Part shown: positions 8,189-15,654 of the stretch, piece by piece
How positions within the stretch are numbered: position 1 is the first letter of the stretch
Layout of the letters: each line of letters begins with the position of its first letter
IMG/VR virus record: IMGVR_UViG_3300042567_001758
Location: 1 to 27,592 of that record
Reading direction: 5' to 3' (one strand)
From: a virus
DNA length: 27,592 nt
Position numbers and translations under genes: made by a program
The notes under the pieces: model-generated
Database searches by the model: none
Told to the model about the DNA's origin: nothing
Seen by the model: only the letters and a program-made list of their open reading frames with translations

Positions 8189-9953
8189 TTTTCTTGAAGT
8201 ATTAAAAGAGAATCACTTTGTTGAAACCCCAGTTGACGTAAAGACATTTGTCCAGTCACCTGACTATCTTGGCCAACCACTTTTATCTGATATTCAATAC
8301 GAAATAGTAGAAGCCATGAGCCAAATCTATCGCAAAGAAGATCTAATAGATATTATGGGAGATGTTGAGGGATCAAAACATTTTGCTAAATACACAAAGA
8401 ATGAACTAATTCTTCAACTTGGCAAGGGTAGCGGTAAAGATTTTATTTCAACAGTAGCATGTGCCTATGTAGTATATAAACTATTATGCCTTAAAGACCC
8501 TGCAATTTATTATGGCAAACCAGCAGGAGACGCTATTGATATTATTAACGTTGCTGTTAACGCACAACAGGCAAAGAACGTTTTCTTTAAAGGTTTTAAA
8601 ACAAAGATTGAAAAGTCACCATGGTTTGCTGGTAAGTACAATGCAAAGGCTGACTCAATTGAGTTTGATAAAGCAATTACTGTTTATTCTGGACACTCAG
8701 AAAGAGAGTCTCATGAGGGTTTGAACTTACTTATGGCAGTACTTGATGAGATTTCTGGTTTTGCAAGTGAGGTTGTCTCTGGAAATGAACAAGGAAAAAC
8801 TGCTGATAATATCTATAAAGCATTTCGTGGAACTGTAGACTCTCGTTTTCCAGATCTTGGTAAAGTTGTTTTGCTTTCTTTCCCACGATATCAAGGTGAC
8901 TTTATTTCTCAACGATACGAATCTGTTATTGCTGACAAAGAAACTATTGAACGCAGACATAAATTTATAATGAATGAAGACTTGCCTCACGAAGATCCTG
9001 GTAATCAGTTTGAAATTTCGTGGGATGAAGATAACATTCTTCAGTATAAGATTCCAAGAGTATATGCATTTAAAAGACCTACATGGGAAGTAAACCCAAC
9101 ACGTAAGATAGAAGACTTTAAGTTAGCATTCTATACAGACCTTGGTGATGCAATGATGCGTTTTGCTTGTATGCCAACCTATTCATCTGACGCTTTCTTT
9201 AAGCAGATTGATAAAGTTGAGAAGTGTATGAACACTAGAAACCCATTAGACTCATTTAGAAGGTTTGATGAAACTTTTGTACCCGATCCAGAAAAAACAT
9301 ATTATATTCATGCTGACCTTGCACAAAAGCACGATAAGTGTGCGGTAGCAATTGCTCACGTAGACAAGTGGGTAAATATCCAGGTAATTAAAGACTACGA
9401 ACAAGTAGCACCAATAGTAGTAGTAGATGCAGTTGCTTGGTGGGAGCCAAGAGCAGAAGGCCCAGTTAACTTATCTGAAGTTAAGCAATGGATTATGAAT
9501 CTGCGTAGACAAGGTTTTAATATTGGTATGGTTTCATTTGACCGTTGGCAATCATTTGATATTCAAAATGAGTTGCAGGCTGTTGGAATCAGGACTGAGA
9601 CAGTCTCTGTTGCTAAGAAGCACTACGAGGATTTGGCTATGATGATTTATGAAGAGCGTGTGTCTATTCCAAGAATCCCTATCCTGTTAGAAGAAATGTC
9701 AGAACTTAAAATTATGAAGGGTAATCGTGTAGATCACCCACGTAAAAAATCTAAAGACTTGGCAGATGCCGTAACTGGTGCGGTATTTGGAGCAATATCA
9801 CATACACCAAAGAATAATAATACTGAGATAGATGTCCATACCTGGTCTTCTTCTGCACGACTTGCAGAGAAAGACAAGGGTATGGTAGAATTAGATAATC
9901 CGAAAATGCCTGACGATGTTAGGGATTTCTTGGATGGTTTTAATTTAATTTAA
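8178..9953 (+). CDS. terL: terminase large subunit
   Basis: ATPase-nuclease that drives DNA into the prohead and cuts concatemers, 591 aa. The ATPase half has a Walker A-like loop G82-K-G-S-G-K87-D88 and Walker B MAVLD190E191 with the catalytic Glu. The C-terminal RNase H-like nuclease shows Asp380 (IHADLAQ), Asp455 (VSFDRW), and Asp527/Asp530 (SKDLADAVTGA). Asp88 replaces the usual Ser/Thr of Walker A. ATG 8178 lies inside the small-terminase end; TTG 8169 is an alternative and neither has a well-spaced ribosome site, so coupling is likely. No portal gene follows, which is unusual. Confidence 0.93.
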   Translation: MFNDFLEVLKENHFVETPVDVKTFVQSPDYLGQPLLSDIQYEIVEAMSQIYRKEDLIDIMGDVEGSKHFAKYTKNELILQLGKGSGKDFISTVACAYVVYKLLCLKDPAIYYGKPAGDAIDIINVAVNAQQAKNVFFKGFKTKIEKSPWFAGKYNAKADSIEFDKAITVYSGHSERESHEGLNLLMAVLDEISGFASEVVSGNEQGKTADNIYKAFRGTVDSRFPDLGKVVLLSFPRYQGDFISQRYESVIADKETIERRHKFIMNEDLPHEDPGNQFEISWDEDNILQYKIPRVYAFKRPTWEVNPTRKIEDFKLAFYTDLGDAMMRFACMPTYSSDAFFKQIDKVEKCMNTRNPLDSFRRFDETFVPDPEKTYYIHADLAQKHDKCAVAIAHVDKWVNIQVIKDYEQVAPIVVVDAVAWWEPRAEGPVNLSEVKQWIMNLRRQGFNIGMVSFDRWQSFDIQNELQAVGIRTETVSVAKKHYEDLAMMIYEERVSIPRIPILLEEMSELKIMKGNRVDHPRKKSKDLADAVTGAVFGAISHTPKNNNTEIDVHTWSSSARLAEKDKGMVELDNPKMPDDVRDFLDGFNLI

Positions 9954-9956
9954 CAT

Positions 9957-9974
9957 TCTGGTCATGGGACCAGA
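9957..9974 (+). other. hairpin between terL and the secreted-protein gene
   Basis: TCTGGTC and GACCAGA form a perfect 7-bp stem around a 4-nt ATGG loop, directly after the terL stop. No T-run follows, so it is not a standard intrinsic terminator; it may stabilise or process the mRNA 3' end. Confidence 0.5.
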
Positions 9975-9994
9975 TAAACTAACAAGGAGAAAGA

Positions 9995-11155
9995 ATGAAT
10001 TCATTTAAGAAGATCGCTCTTGCCGTGGTTGCAGCCATGACATTGGGCACAATGGTAGCAACACCTGCAAGTGCTGCTGTAATGACAGTGGCTGTAGATC
10101 TTGCTGGAACGCCTAATACAACGGCTTCTGCAATTGCTACACCTGCATCATTGCCAGTACCTGCAGACAACTCAGTTGACGCTGCAGATGCACTAAAGTT
10201 CGTCGCAACAGTTGACACAGGAACAGCGGTTTCTGTAGTAGCAACAAACGCAACAATCGTGTCTGCACTACACACATCTGCTGCACCAGTAGGAGCAACG
10301 TCAGGAACATCGTCTTTGACAATTGCAACTGGTACAGGAACAACCGCAACATTTTGGGTATATACAAAGACTACTGCAATTGGTACAGTAACTGTTACCA
10401 ACCAGGGAACTACTTTTACATACTACGTACAAGGAACTGCTGGCAAGATTAATAACCTAGCAGTCTCTGCTCCAACATCAGGTGCTGCAGGAACAAAGCA
10501 GGATATCTTGGTTACAGCAACAGACGTATTTGGAAACAAGGTTTCTGCTAAGTCAATTACTGCAACAGTATTTGCTGCAACAGCAACACTTGATTCAGCA
10601 ACAGCAACAACTGGTGCTACACTTTCAGATTTTGGAGTTGCAAAGTTTACAGCAACACTTCCAGCAACTGGAACACGCTCACTTATTATGTTTGCTCCAA
10701 CAACATCATCTGATGCAAACGCTGCAGATGTAGTTGGTCTAACTGCTCGTACACTAGCACCATTTGCAGAAGTTACAGTTCGTGATCTAGTATCAGAACT
10801 TGCTTCTGAAAAGGCTGCTAAGGATGCTGCACTTGCTGCTAAAGCAATTTCAGATGCTGCAGTCGTAAAGGCTGCTGCTGATGCTGCTGCTGCAAAGGTT
10901 GCCTCAGATGCTGCTCTAGCAGCAGAGAAGGCTGCATCTGCTGCTGCACTTGCTGCAGAGAAGGCTGCTTCTGCTAAGGCACTTGCTGATGCTAAGACTG
11001 CTTCAGATGCAGTTGTCCTTGCTAAGGATGCAACAATCGCTAAGTTAACAGCAGATAACGCTGCTGCACTTAAGTCAATCAAGGATGCTTTCAATGCACT
11101 TGCAAAGAAGTGGAATGCAAAGAATCCAAAGGCTAAGGTTACTTACGTTAAGTAA
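9995..11155 (+). CDS. secreted Ala-rich hendecad-repeat protein
   Basis: A 386 aa protein with a clear Sec signal peptide (MNSFKKIALAVVAAMTLG..., likely cut after TPASAA, about residue 28). The middle, about 30-260, is Thr/Ala/Val-rich and beta-like with an Ig-type stretch (ILVTATDVFGNKVSAKSITATV), and about 270-379 is an alanine-rich helix with an 11-residue period. No enzymatic motif or membrane anchor is seen. GC content is visibly higher than in its neighbours. It has AAGGAGA 4 nt upstream and an intrinsic terminator just after, so it is its own unit. It could be a cell-surface modifier, for example blocking a receptor, or a virion fibre; the signal peptide favours export from the infected cell. 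Function is inference. Confidence 0.8.
   Translation: MNSFKKIALAVVAAMTLGTMVATPASAAVMTVAVDLAGTPNTTASAIATPASLPVPADNSVDAADALKFVATVDTGTAVSVVATNATIVSALHTSAAPVGATSGTSSLTIATGTGTTATFWVYTKTTAIGTVTVTNQGTTFTYYVQGTAGKINNLAVSAPTSGAAGTKQDILVTATDVFGNKVSAKSITATVFAATATLDSATATTGATLSDFGVAKFTATLPATGTRSLIMFAPTTSSDANAADVVGLTARTLAPFAEVTVRDLVSELASEKAAKDAALAAKAISDAAVVKAAADAAAAKVASDAALAAEKAASAAALAAEKAASAKALADAKTASDAVVLAKDATIAKLTADNAAALKSIKDAFNALAKKWNAKNPKAKVTYVK
10802..11131 (+). repeat. hendecad (11-residue, 33-bp) repeat coding for a coiled-coil-like helix
   Basis: Ten successive 11-residue units can be laid out, the best being ASDAALAAEKA, ASAAALAAEKA, ASAKALADAKT and ASDAVVLAKDA. An 11-residue period fits a right-handed coiled coil or a long amphipathic helix, not the 7-residue heptad. 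The two central units are near-identical at the DNA level, suggesting recent duplication. Confidence 0.75.
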
Positions 11156-11171
11156 TTAGTCCAACAACTAG

Positions 11172-11199
11172 GGGAGCCATTAATTTGGCTCCCTTTTTT
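11172..11199 (+). terminator. Rho-independent terminator
   Basis: GGGAGCC and GGCTCCC form a perfect 7-bp GC-rich stem with an 8-nt loop, followed by six T. It lies 17 nt after the secreted-protein stop and ends that transcript. Confidence 0.93.
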
Positions 11200-11228
11200 G
11201 TTATATTATTATGTCTAACTGAATAATT

Positions 11229-11237
11229 TGATATAAT
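11229..11237 (+). promoter_or_regulatory. extended -10 promoter for the PA14 gene
   Basis: TGATATAAT sits just downstream of the terminator and 22 nt before the TTG start. The predicted transcript start (about 11244) leaves a short leader of about 16 nt containing GAGGAGAG. The -35 region is weak. Confidence 0.7.
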
Positions 11238-11259
11238 AGGCAAGAGGAGAGTCCACCAC

Positions 11260-13410
11260 TTGAATAAACTCTTGCGTATGTTAACTGTTACACTTTTATC
11301 TTTTGGATGGCTAATTATGGCTCCAACAGAGGCTCATTCTGACGACCCTTTAACTGTAGCAGCCCAAGAAATACAGGAACTTAATGATAGTGTAGACGAC
11401 CTTGGATACCAAGATGACTTTGTAGATCTTATAGATATAGCGGAAAACAAGTTTGCCTATGCCAAAAATGCGATGGAACTTAAAGATGACTCCTATGATG
11501 CCTACGATAATGCAGTAGAGGCAGAAGCCACAGCCTTAGAAGCAAAGAACCTTGCCCAGTCAAATGTAGATGGACAAACAGCAACTGTAGCCCTTGCCCT
11601 TGAGCATAAGGACGATGCCCTTGAAGAGAAGAATGATGCACAGGATGCACTTGTCATAGCCAACATTAACCTTCAAACCACAAGAGCAAATGTTGAAAGT
11701 GCTGGAGGAGCAGGACTTCAGTTTACTGCATATAACCTATTAAGAAACGGAAGCGTAGCAGTTCCAGGCTCCATTGTATGTACTGGAACATGGAACTCAA
11801 GTTCTATGCAACTTCCAGTATGTGGTAGATATGAAAATATTATAGTTAAATTTACTGGACAGATTACAGTCCCTTCATGGTTTACACAAACCTATTTTGC
11901 AGGATCCACAGACGATGGTTTTAGAATGTATGTTGATGGACAACTTGCTGTCAATAACTGGGTAGAACAAGGTGTTACCTGGAGCGAATACTCCCCAGTG
12001 TATGATGTTAGTGAAGACAAAACTTTAGATGTAGAGATTTGGTGGTACAACGGCGGAGGCCCAGGATCCTATCATCTTGGATGGGGAATTCCTGGAGGTT
12101 GGACTGGAGCAGGTTGTGACTATGCTGGAAATCCAAGAGTATGGGGAGAAAACTTTAGTTGTAATCTTAATACATTTTCCTCTGGATCAGGACCAACTCA
12201 AGAACAGATAAATGCATATAGCGATGCCATTGCAGCAAGGGCTATAGCACAAACAAACTATAACAATAAGTTGGCAGTATACAATGACAAACTAAGTATT
12301 TATAACTCTGAGAACTCAACACTTTCATCAATGAATCAGGTTTTACAAACTAAGACACAAGAACATCTTGATGCCGTTGCAGATACAGAAGATGCTTTAG
12401 AGTTAAAGAATAGCAGAATAGAAATATACAATCAGTCAGTCGCTGACTTAAATAATGCTATTAATGATGCATGGGAATATTACTACGAGCAAGCACAGAG
12501 AGAACTTAATGCTGCCATTGCTCAAGCAGCAGCAAATGCTGCAGCCAATCAGCCTACCCCAGAACCCACACCAGAACCTTCTCCAGAACCAACTGAAGAA
12601 CCAACAGATGAGCCAAGTCCAGAACCCTCACCAGATCCAACTGATGAGCCAACTGAAGAACCTACACCTGATCCTACTCCAGAACCTTCTCCAGAGCCTA
12701 CAGTAGACCCTACAGAGGAGCCTACACCTGAACCTACCCCAGAAGTTACCCCAGATCCAGAACCAACTGAAGAGCCAGTTGTAGAACCAACTGAAGAGCC
12801 TACACCAGAGCCATCACCAGAACCTGGACCAGATCCAGAACCTGAAGAGAACCCTTGGACTGAGCCAGATGTAGAAATTACTGATGAGGTTTTAGCAGCA
12901 CTTATTCCTGAAAAAGGAACTGGAACTTCAGAGGATCTATCTGGAGTTATTGCTAACCTTACAAGCAAGGATAATAAGTTAGTTAAACTATCCCCTGAAC
13001 AAATCACAGCAGTTAGTCAAACACTTAGAGCATTAACCCAAGAAGCAAAGGCAGAGGTTGCAGAAGATCTTGGTATCAAGGCTTCAGAAGTTGCACAGAT
13101 TGCTGAGCAGATGAAGTCTAACCCAGCACTTGCAGAAGCATTCGTTGAGTTCACAGACAGAGCAGAAACTGCAGGGGAGACACCAATGCCATTTACATTA
13201 GCAGATGCAGTAACAGAAGTACAAACAGAAGCATTCTTAGCAGACCCACTTGGAGCAGTATTTGCGGTGGACCCAGTAGAACTCCTATCTAATTTCTCTG
13301 AGTTAGGTATGGATATGACAGACGACCAGAGAGAAAAAGCACAAGAAGTAATTGTCCCAGTAATCATCGTATCACAAATTGCAGGGGCAGTCATAAGGAG
13401 GAACAAATGA
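11260..13410 (+). CDS. secreted PA14-domain, PEPT-rich membrane-anchored protein
   Basis: A 716 aa exported protein. Order: signal peptide 1-26 (ending PTEAHS), helical coiled coil 30-145, a PA14-like beta domain about 150-305 (STDDGFRMYVDGQLAVNNW and VEIWWYNGGGPGSYHLGW are typical; PA14 domains often bind glycans), a second coiled coil 315-430, a Pro/Glu/Thr-rich spacer 432-530, a helical domain 540-690, and a final hydrophobic stretch (VIVPVIIVSQIAGAVI) ending in RRNK, like a stop-transfer anchor. TTG start at 11260 has GAGGAGAG 8 nt upstream. The stop overlaps a holin-like gene (ATGA). The layout suggests a protein spanning the wall with its PA14 head outside. It could alter adsorption or aid lysis; both are inference. 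Confidence 0.8.
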   Translation: MNKLLRMLTVTLLSFGWLIMAPTEAHSDDPLTVAAQEIQELNDSVDDLGYQDDFVDLIDIAENKFAYAKNAMELKDDSYDAYDNAVEAEATALEAKNLAQSNVDGQTATVALALEHKDDALEEKNDAQDALVIANINLQTTRANVESAGGAGLQFTAYNLLRNGSVAVPGSIVCTGTWNSSSMQLPVCGRYENIIVKFTGQITVPSWFTQTYFAGSTDDGFRMYVDGQLAVNNWVEQGVTWSEYSPVYDVSEDKTLDVEIWWYNGGGPGSYHLGWGIPGGWTGAGCDYAGNPRVWGENFSCNLNTFSSGSGPTQEQINAYSDAIAARAIAQTNYNNKLAVYNDKLSIYNSENSTLSSMNQVLQTKTQEHLDAVADTEDALELKNSRIEIYNQSVADLNNAINDAWEYYYEQAQRELNAAIAQAAANAAANQPTPEPTPEPSPEPTEEPTDEPSPEPSPDPTDEPTEEPTPDPTPEPSPEPTVDPTEEPTPEPTPEVTPDPEPTEEPVVEPTEEPTPEPSPEPGPDPEPEENPWTEPDVEITDEVLAALIPEKGTGTSEDLSGVIANLTSKDNKLVKLSPEQITAVSQTLRALTQEAKAEVAEDLGIKASEVAQIAEQMKSNPALAEAFVEFTDRAETAGETPMPFTLADAVTEVQTEAFLADPLGAVFAVDPVELLSNFSELGMDMTDDQREKAQEVIVPVIIVSQIAGAVIRRNK
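12553..12849 (+). repeat. PEPT/PEPS/EEPT low-complexity repeat
   Basis: About 99 codons of imperfect 4-6-residue units built from P, E, T, S and D (PTPEPTPEPSPEPTEEPTDE and similar). This is an extended acidic, proline-rich spacer of the type used to cross cell walls. It is a protein-level repeat, not a CRISPR array. Confidence 0.9.
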
Positions 13411-13634
13411 AGATAATCAAAAAAGCCTTTAATCTCGTAGGTAAAATACTAAAGGGATTAATTAAATGGTTTAAAGATGCAGGAATGGAATTAATTGCAC
13501 AAGCATTCACCCTCCTTGGCTTCTTTATCGCATGGCTTACATTAACAGGATCAGCCAGAGATATTGTTGGTATTGCAGTACTTGCAACCACAGTTATTTG
13601 GTTGATTACAATTCCACTAAGAAAGGAAAAATAA
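13407..13634 (+). CDS. putative holin or membrane lysis protein
   Basis: A 75 aa protein with an amphipathic, basic N-terminal helix (MKIIKKAFNLVGKILKGLIK) and two hydrophobic segments (about 30-46, AFTLLGFFIAWLTL; 52-69, IVGIAVLATTVIWLITI), ending LRKEK. Size, two spans and charged tail are holin-like. It has AAGGAGG 5 nt upstream and overlaps the PA14 gene by 4 nt, and another holin-like gene follows 1 nt later. The lysis role is inferred from topology and setting; no specific holin family was recognised. Confidence 0.55.
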   Translation: MKIIKKAFNLVGKILKGLIKWFKDAGMELIAQAFTLLGFFIAWLTLTGSARDIVGIAVLATTVIWLITIPLRKEK

Positions 13635-13635
13635 A

Positions 13636-13923
13636 ATGGCAACTAAAAAGGTAATAGTAGAACCCCCAAAGAAAGAACACCCACAAAAAGCAATCACTAA
13701 TATTCTTATGAGAATTTTAGCGGTATTTGCAGCATCAGGATTATCAGTTCTAGGAGCAGGAGCAGTAGTAGGTATTGACACTATGCAGGCTGTATTCTTA
13801 GCAGGACTATTAGGTGTAGCAACAGTAATAGAAAGACTGGCTAGGGCTTTTTTGGACGATGGAAAACTCACATTGGCAGAAATCAATGATGCGTTTAAAT
13901 CAGTAGATAAAAAGGCTAATTAG
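13636..13923 (+). CDS. putative holin
   Basis: A 95 aa protein with a basic hydrophilic N-terminus (KKEHPQKA), two membrane segments (about 22-45, ILMRILAVFAASGLSVLGAG; 50-66, MQAVFLAGLLGVATVI) and a cytoplasmic-like tail (LARAFLDDGKLTLAEINDAF). This is a class II holin layout common in actinophages. Translation is likely coupled to the preceding holin-like gene, and transcription of the next gene restarts from its own promoter. Two adjacent small membrane proteins could form a holin/antiholin pair (inference). Confidence 0.65.
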   Translation: MATKKVIVEPPKKEHPQKAITNILMRILAVFAASGLSVLGAGAVVGIDTMQAVFLAGLLGVATVIERLARAFLDDGKLTLAEINDAFKSVDKKAN

Positions 13924-13941
13924 TCATATTTTAGACCTTGC

Positions 13942-13971
13942 TTGACAGCCCTTCCTGGGCAATGGTATACT
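13942..13971 (+). promoter_or_regulatory. sigma70-type promoter for the Ntn-hydrolase gene
   Basis: TTGACA (13942-13947), 18-bp spacer, TATACT (13966-13971) with an upstream TG. The spacer contains the palindrome GCCC-ttcct-GGGC (13948-13960), which could be an operator. Confidence 0.85.
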
Positions 13972-14002
13972 TAAATATACCTAATCTGGGAGGGGTTTTG
14001 TC

Positions 14003-14527
14003 ATGACCTGTATTGCTGTAGTTCGCCATGAAGATAAAGTTTACATGGCTGGAGATCGTGGAGCATCAGATGATGGTACTATTCTAGCACTTGAAGCACC
14101 AAAGGTTTGGAAGGTAGGCCCTTATCTTATTGGGTATGCAGGTGCAATGGACGGAGAAAGAATCCGTTATAACTTTAAGCCATCTGCTCCCAATATTAAA
14201 GACACAGATAGATTTATGCAGACAAGGTTTGTTAAAGAATTAAAAGAATTTTATAATGAGTTTTGGGTAGATACATCTAAAGATGGAGACCTTGGATTAA
14301 TCATCTGTGTTCGTGGACAAATTTATGAACATAGTTCTGCAGACATGTCTTTATCTAAATATACACTGCCATATTTAGCCATGGGCTCTGGAGCAGAGTA
14401 TGCCTATGGTGTTTTATATGCAACAGATAAGCAAAAAAATGCAAGGAATAGAGTTATTCAAGCAGTAAATGCTGCAATTAAATTTAATCCATCATGTATG
14501 GGCCCAGTTGACGTAGTAAGCCTTTAG
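14003..14527 (+). CDS. proteasome/HslV-like Ntn hydrolase
   Basis: A 174 aa protein of the 20S-proteasome beta/HslV fold. After removal of Met1 the N-terminal residue is Thr1; counting from it, Asp17 (MAGDRGAS) and Lys33 (EAPKVWKV) fall exactly on the catalytic positions, and GSG at 127-129 (AMGSGAEYAYG) matches the conserved Ser-Gly loop. HslV is of similar size (about 175 aa). It would act as an ATP-independent or host-unfoldase-linked peptidase in the cytoplasm; substrate and oligomeric state are unknown. It has its own TTGACA/TATACT promoter and a strong GGGAGGGG ribosome site. No unfoldase gene (hslU, mpa) is in the window. Cleavage of phage or host proteins, for example during lysis timing, is speculation. 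Confidence 0.8.
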   Translation: MTCIAVVRHEDKVYMAGDRGASDDGTILALEAPKVWKVGPYLIGYAGAMDGERIRYNFKPSAPNIKDTDRFMQTRFVKELKEFYNEFWVDTSKDGDLGLIICVRGQIYEHSSADMSLSKYTLPYLAMGSGAEYAYGVLYATDKQKNARNRVIQAVNAAIKFNPSCMGPVDVVSL

Positions 14528-14536
14528 GAGTATACT
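14508..14536 (+). promoter_or_regulatory. promoter giving a leaderless transcript
   Basis: TTGACG (14508-14513), 17-bp spacer, TATACT (14531-14536). The next ATG begins 7 nt after the last -10 base, where transcription should start. The promoter overlaps the 3' end of the Ntn-hydrolase gene. Confidence 0.75.
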
Positions 14537-14542
14537 TATAAT

Positions 14543-14764
14543 ATGTCTGAAGAATGGGAAGAAATTTTAAATAATATGCAAGACAAAGACTCCGACTACA
14601 AAGAGTTTGAGATTTGGCTTGAAAACGGAATTGAACGGGGATGGGTAACTGAACCGTTTTGTAATACTCATGAGGGTGATCCCTATATGAATGAAGAAGA
14701 ACAGAAAGAGTGGGAAGAGGGCGGAGACCCTTGCCAAGTAGTAATTAAAATTAAAGAAAACTAA
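14543..14764 (+). CDS. small acidic hypothetical protein, leaderless start
   Basis: A 73 aa, strongly acidic protein with a compact conserved-looking core, EPFCNTHEGDPYMNEEEQKE then GGDPC, including two Cys and one His that could bind metal. No known domain name was recalled. The start at 14543 lies 7 nt after a TATACT box with a TTGACG -35, and no ribosome site is present, so a leaderless mRNA is predicted. It is transcribed with the secreted protein that follows 11 nt later. Confidence 0.7.
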   Translation: MSEEWEEILNNMQDKDSDYKEFEIWLENGIERGWVTEPFCNTHEGDPYMNEEEQKEWEEGGDPCQVVIKIKEN

Positions 14765-14775
14765 CAAGGAGAAAC

Positions 14776-15558
14776 ATGAAGAAAATAAATAAAATATCGT
14801 CAATTGTAATTGCATTTCTTTTTTTATCTGCAACATACTCTCATGCAGAAGAACCAACTATCTATAGATACGTACAATTAAAAGATGGCGTTGTTTTTGC
14901 ATATGTTGAAAGTACAAAAGAAGTAGCAAATTCTATTTTGCTTCCAGCAGACTTAACCTGGGAAGATGTAAAACGAAAAAAGTATGAAAATGGTACTTTT
15001 GTAGATGCTACAATAATTAAAACAGTAACTGAACTTGTTGACAAGAAAGTTGCTCAAACAAGTACAACGGTTTTTGCAAGTGACGCAAAAGGAGATGTAG
15101 TTTCTTCAGATGTTCAATTAGGTTGGCATAAAAATAATAGTGGAACATATACTAACTCTATCCCACAACCATCTGAACCACCTGCTGGTTCTTTTAATAG
15201 AACAACTATTGAAACTACTGGTCAACAGGTAGTAACAGTTTTAGTTAATATTGTAGGCACAGAGCCAGTGGACAGTGCTACTGCTACTGTTAGTGATAGT
15301 GCTACTGCTACCAACTTTACGGGCGCTGCAACAATATCTGTTAATGAAAAATCAACTCATGAAATAACTACTCATGTCCAATCAAATGGACTAAAAGTTA
15401 CAGAATTTGTAGAGGAAACAGAAACAGCCTCTTTTGATGCTCCTAAAACCATTGAAGAAGTTGAGTTATCTATTAGTGATAAGCCAATGCTTAAAAGATA
15501 TTTAACTACGTTATTTAGACTACTTAATGGTTGGCTTTTAATTCCAACAACTATATAA
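14776..15558 (+). CDS. secreted protein of unknown function
   Basis: A 260 aa protein with a Sec signal peptide (KKINKISSIVIAFLFLSATYSHA, cut near residue 24). The mature part starts with EEPTIYRYVQLKDG, a beta-rich region with LPADLTWEDVKRKKYENGTF, then a Thr/Ser/Ala-rich stretch with a duplicated DSATAT unit, and ends with LFRLLNGWLLIPTTI, which is moderately hydrophobic. AAGGAGA 3 nt upstream marks the start. It is the third exported product in 5.5 kb. There is no catalytic motif or anchor that can be named. Confidence 0.7.
   Translation: MKKINKISSIVIAFLFLSATYSHAEEPTIYRYVQLKDGVVFAYVESTKEVANSILLPADLTWEDVKRKKYENGTFVDATIIKTVTELVDKKVAQTSTTVFASDAKGDVVSSDVQLGWHKNNSGTYTNSIPQPSEPPAGSFNRTTIETTGQQVVTVLVNIVGTEPVDSATATVSDSATATNFTGAATISVNEKSTHEITTHVQSNGLKVTEFVEETETASFDAPKTIEEVELSISDKPMLKRYLTTLFRLLNGWLLIPTTI
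15274..15311 (+). repeat. 14-bp direct repeat, 24-bp period
   Basis: AGTGCTACTGCTAC occurs at 15274-15287 and 15298-15311, coding the repeated SATAT of DSATATVS/DSATATNF in the secreted protein. Confidence 0.8.
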
Positions 15559-15576
15559 AAATAAGTTAAGTGGTTT

Positions 15577-15649
15577 TGGTCTGTAACTCAGTTGGTAGAG
15601 TGCCGAACTGTTAATTCGGAAGTCGCAGGATCGTAGCCTGCCAGACCAG
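15577..15649 (+). tRNA. tRNA-Asn (anticodon GUU)
   Basis: Cloverleaf of 73 nt: acceptor TGGTCTG/CAGACCA, D-arm ACTC...GAGT, anticodon stem CCGAA/TTCGG with loop CTGTTAA (anticodon 15610-15612), T-stem GCAGG/CCTGC, discriminator G. CCA is not encoded. The T-loop reads ATCGTAG instead of TTCRANY, replacing the T54-A58 pair with A54-T58. Confidence 0.93.
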
Positions 15650-15654
15650 CAAAA

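Noticed and set aside
9957-9974. Hairpin after terL as a Rho-independent terminator
   Set aside because: The stem is good but no T-run follows, so it is listed only as a hairpin.
9979-11094. Long minus-strand open frames (140 and 223 aa) opposite the secreted Ala-rich gene
   Set aside because: They are low-complexity mirror readings of GCN-rich codons, with no ribosome site, while the plus-strand gene has a signal peptide, ribosome site and terminator.
12553-12849. Repeat tract considered as a CRISPR array
   Set aside because: Units are short, codon-level and without spacers; the frame is open and encodes a Pro-rich linker.
12549-13007. Minus-strand 152 aa Gly/Ser/Val-rich frame
   Set aside because: It is the reverse reading of the PEPT repeat and has no upstream ribosome site or known domain.
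14537-14542. TATAAT immediately before ATG 14543 as a -10 box
   Set aside because: It touches the ATG, so transcription would start inside the gene; the TATACT at 14531 has correct spacing to TTGACG.
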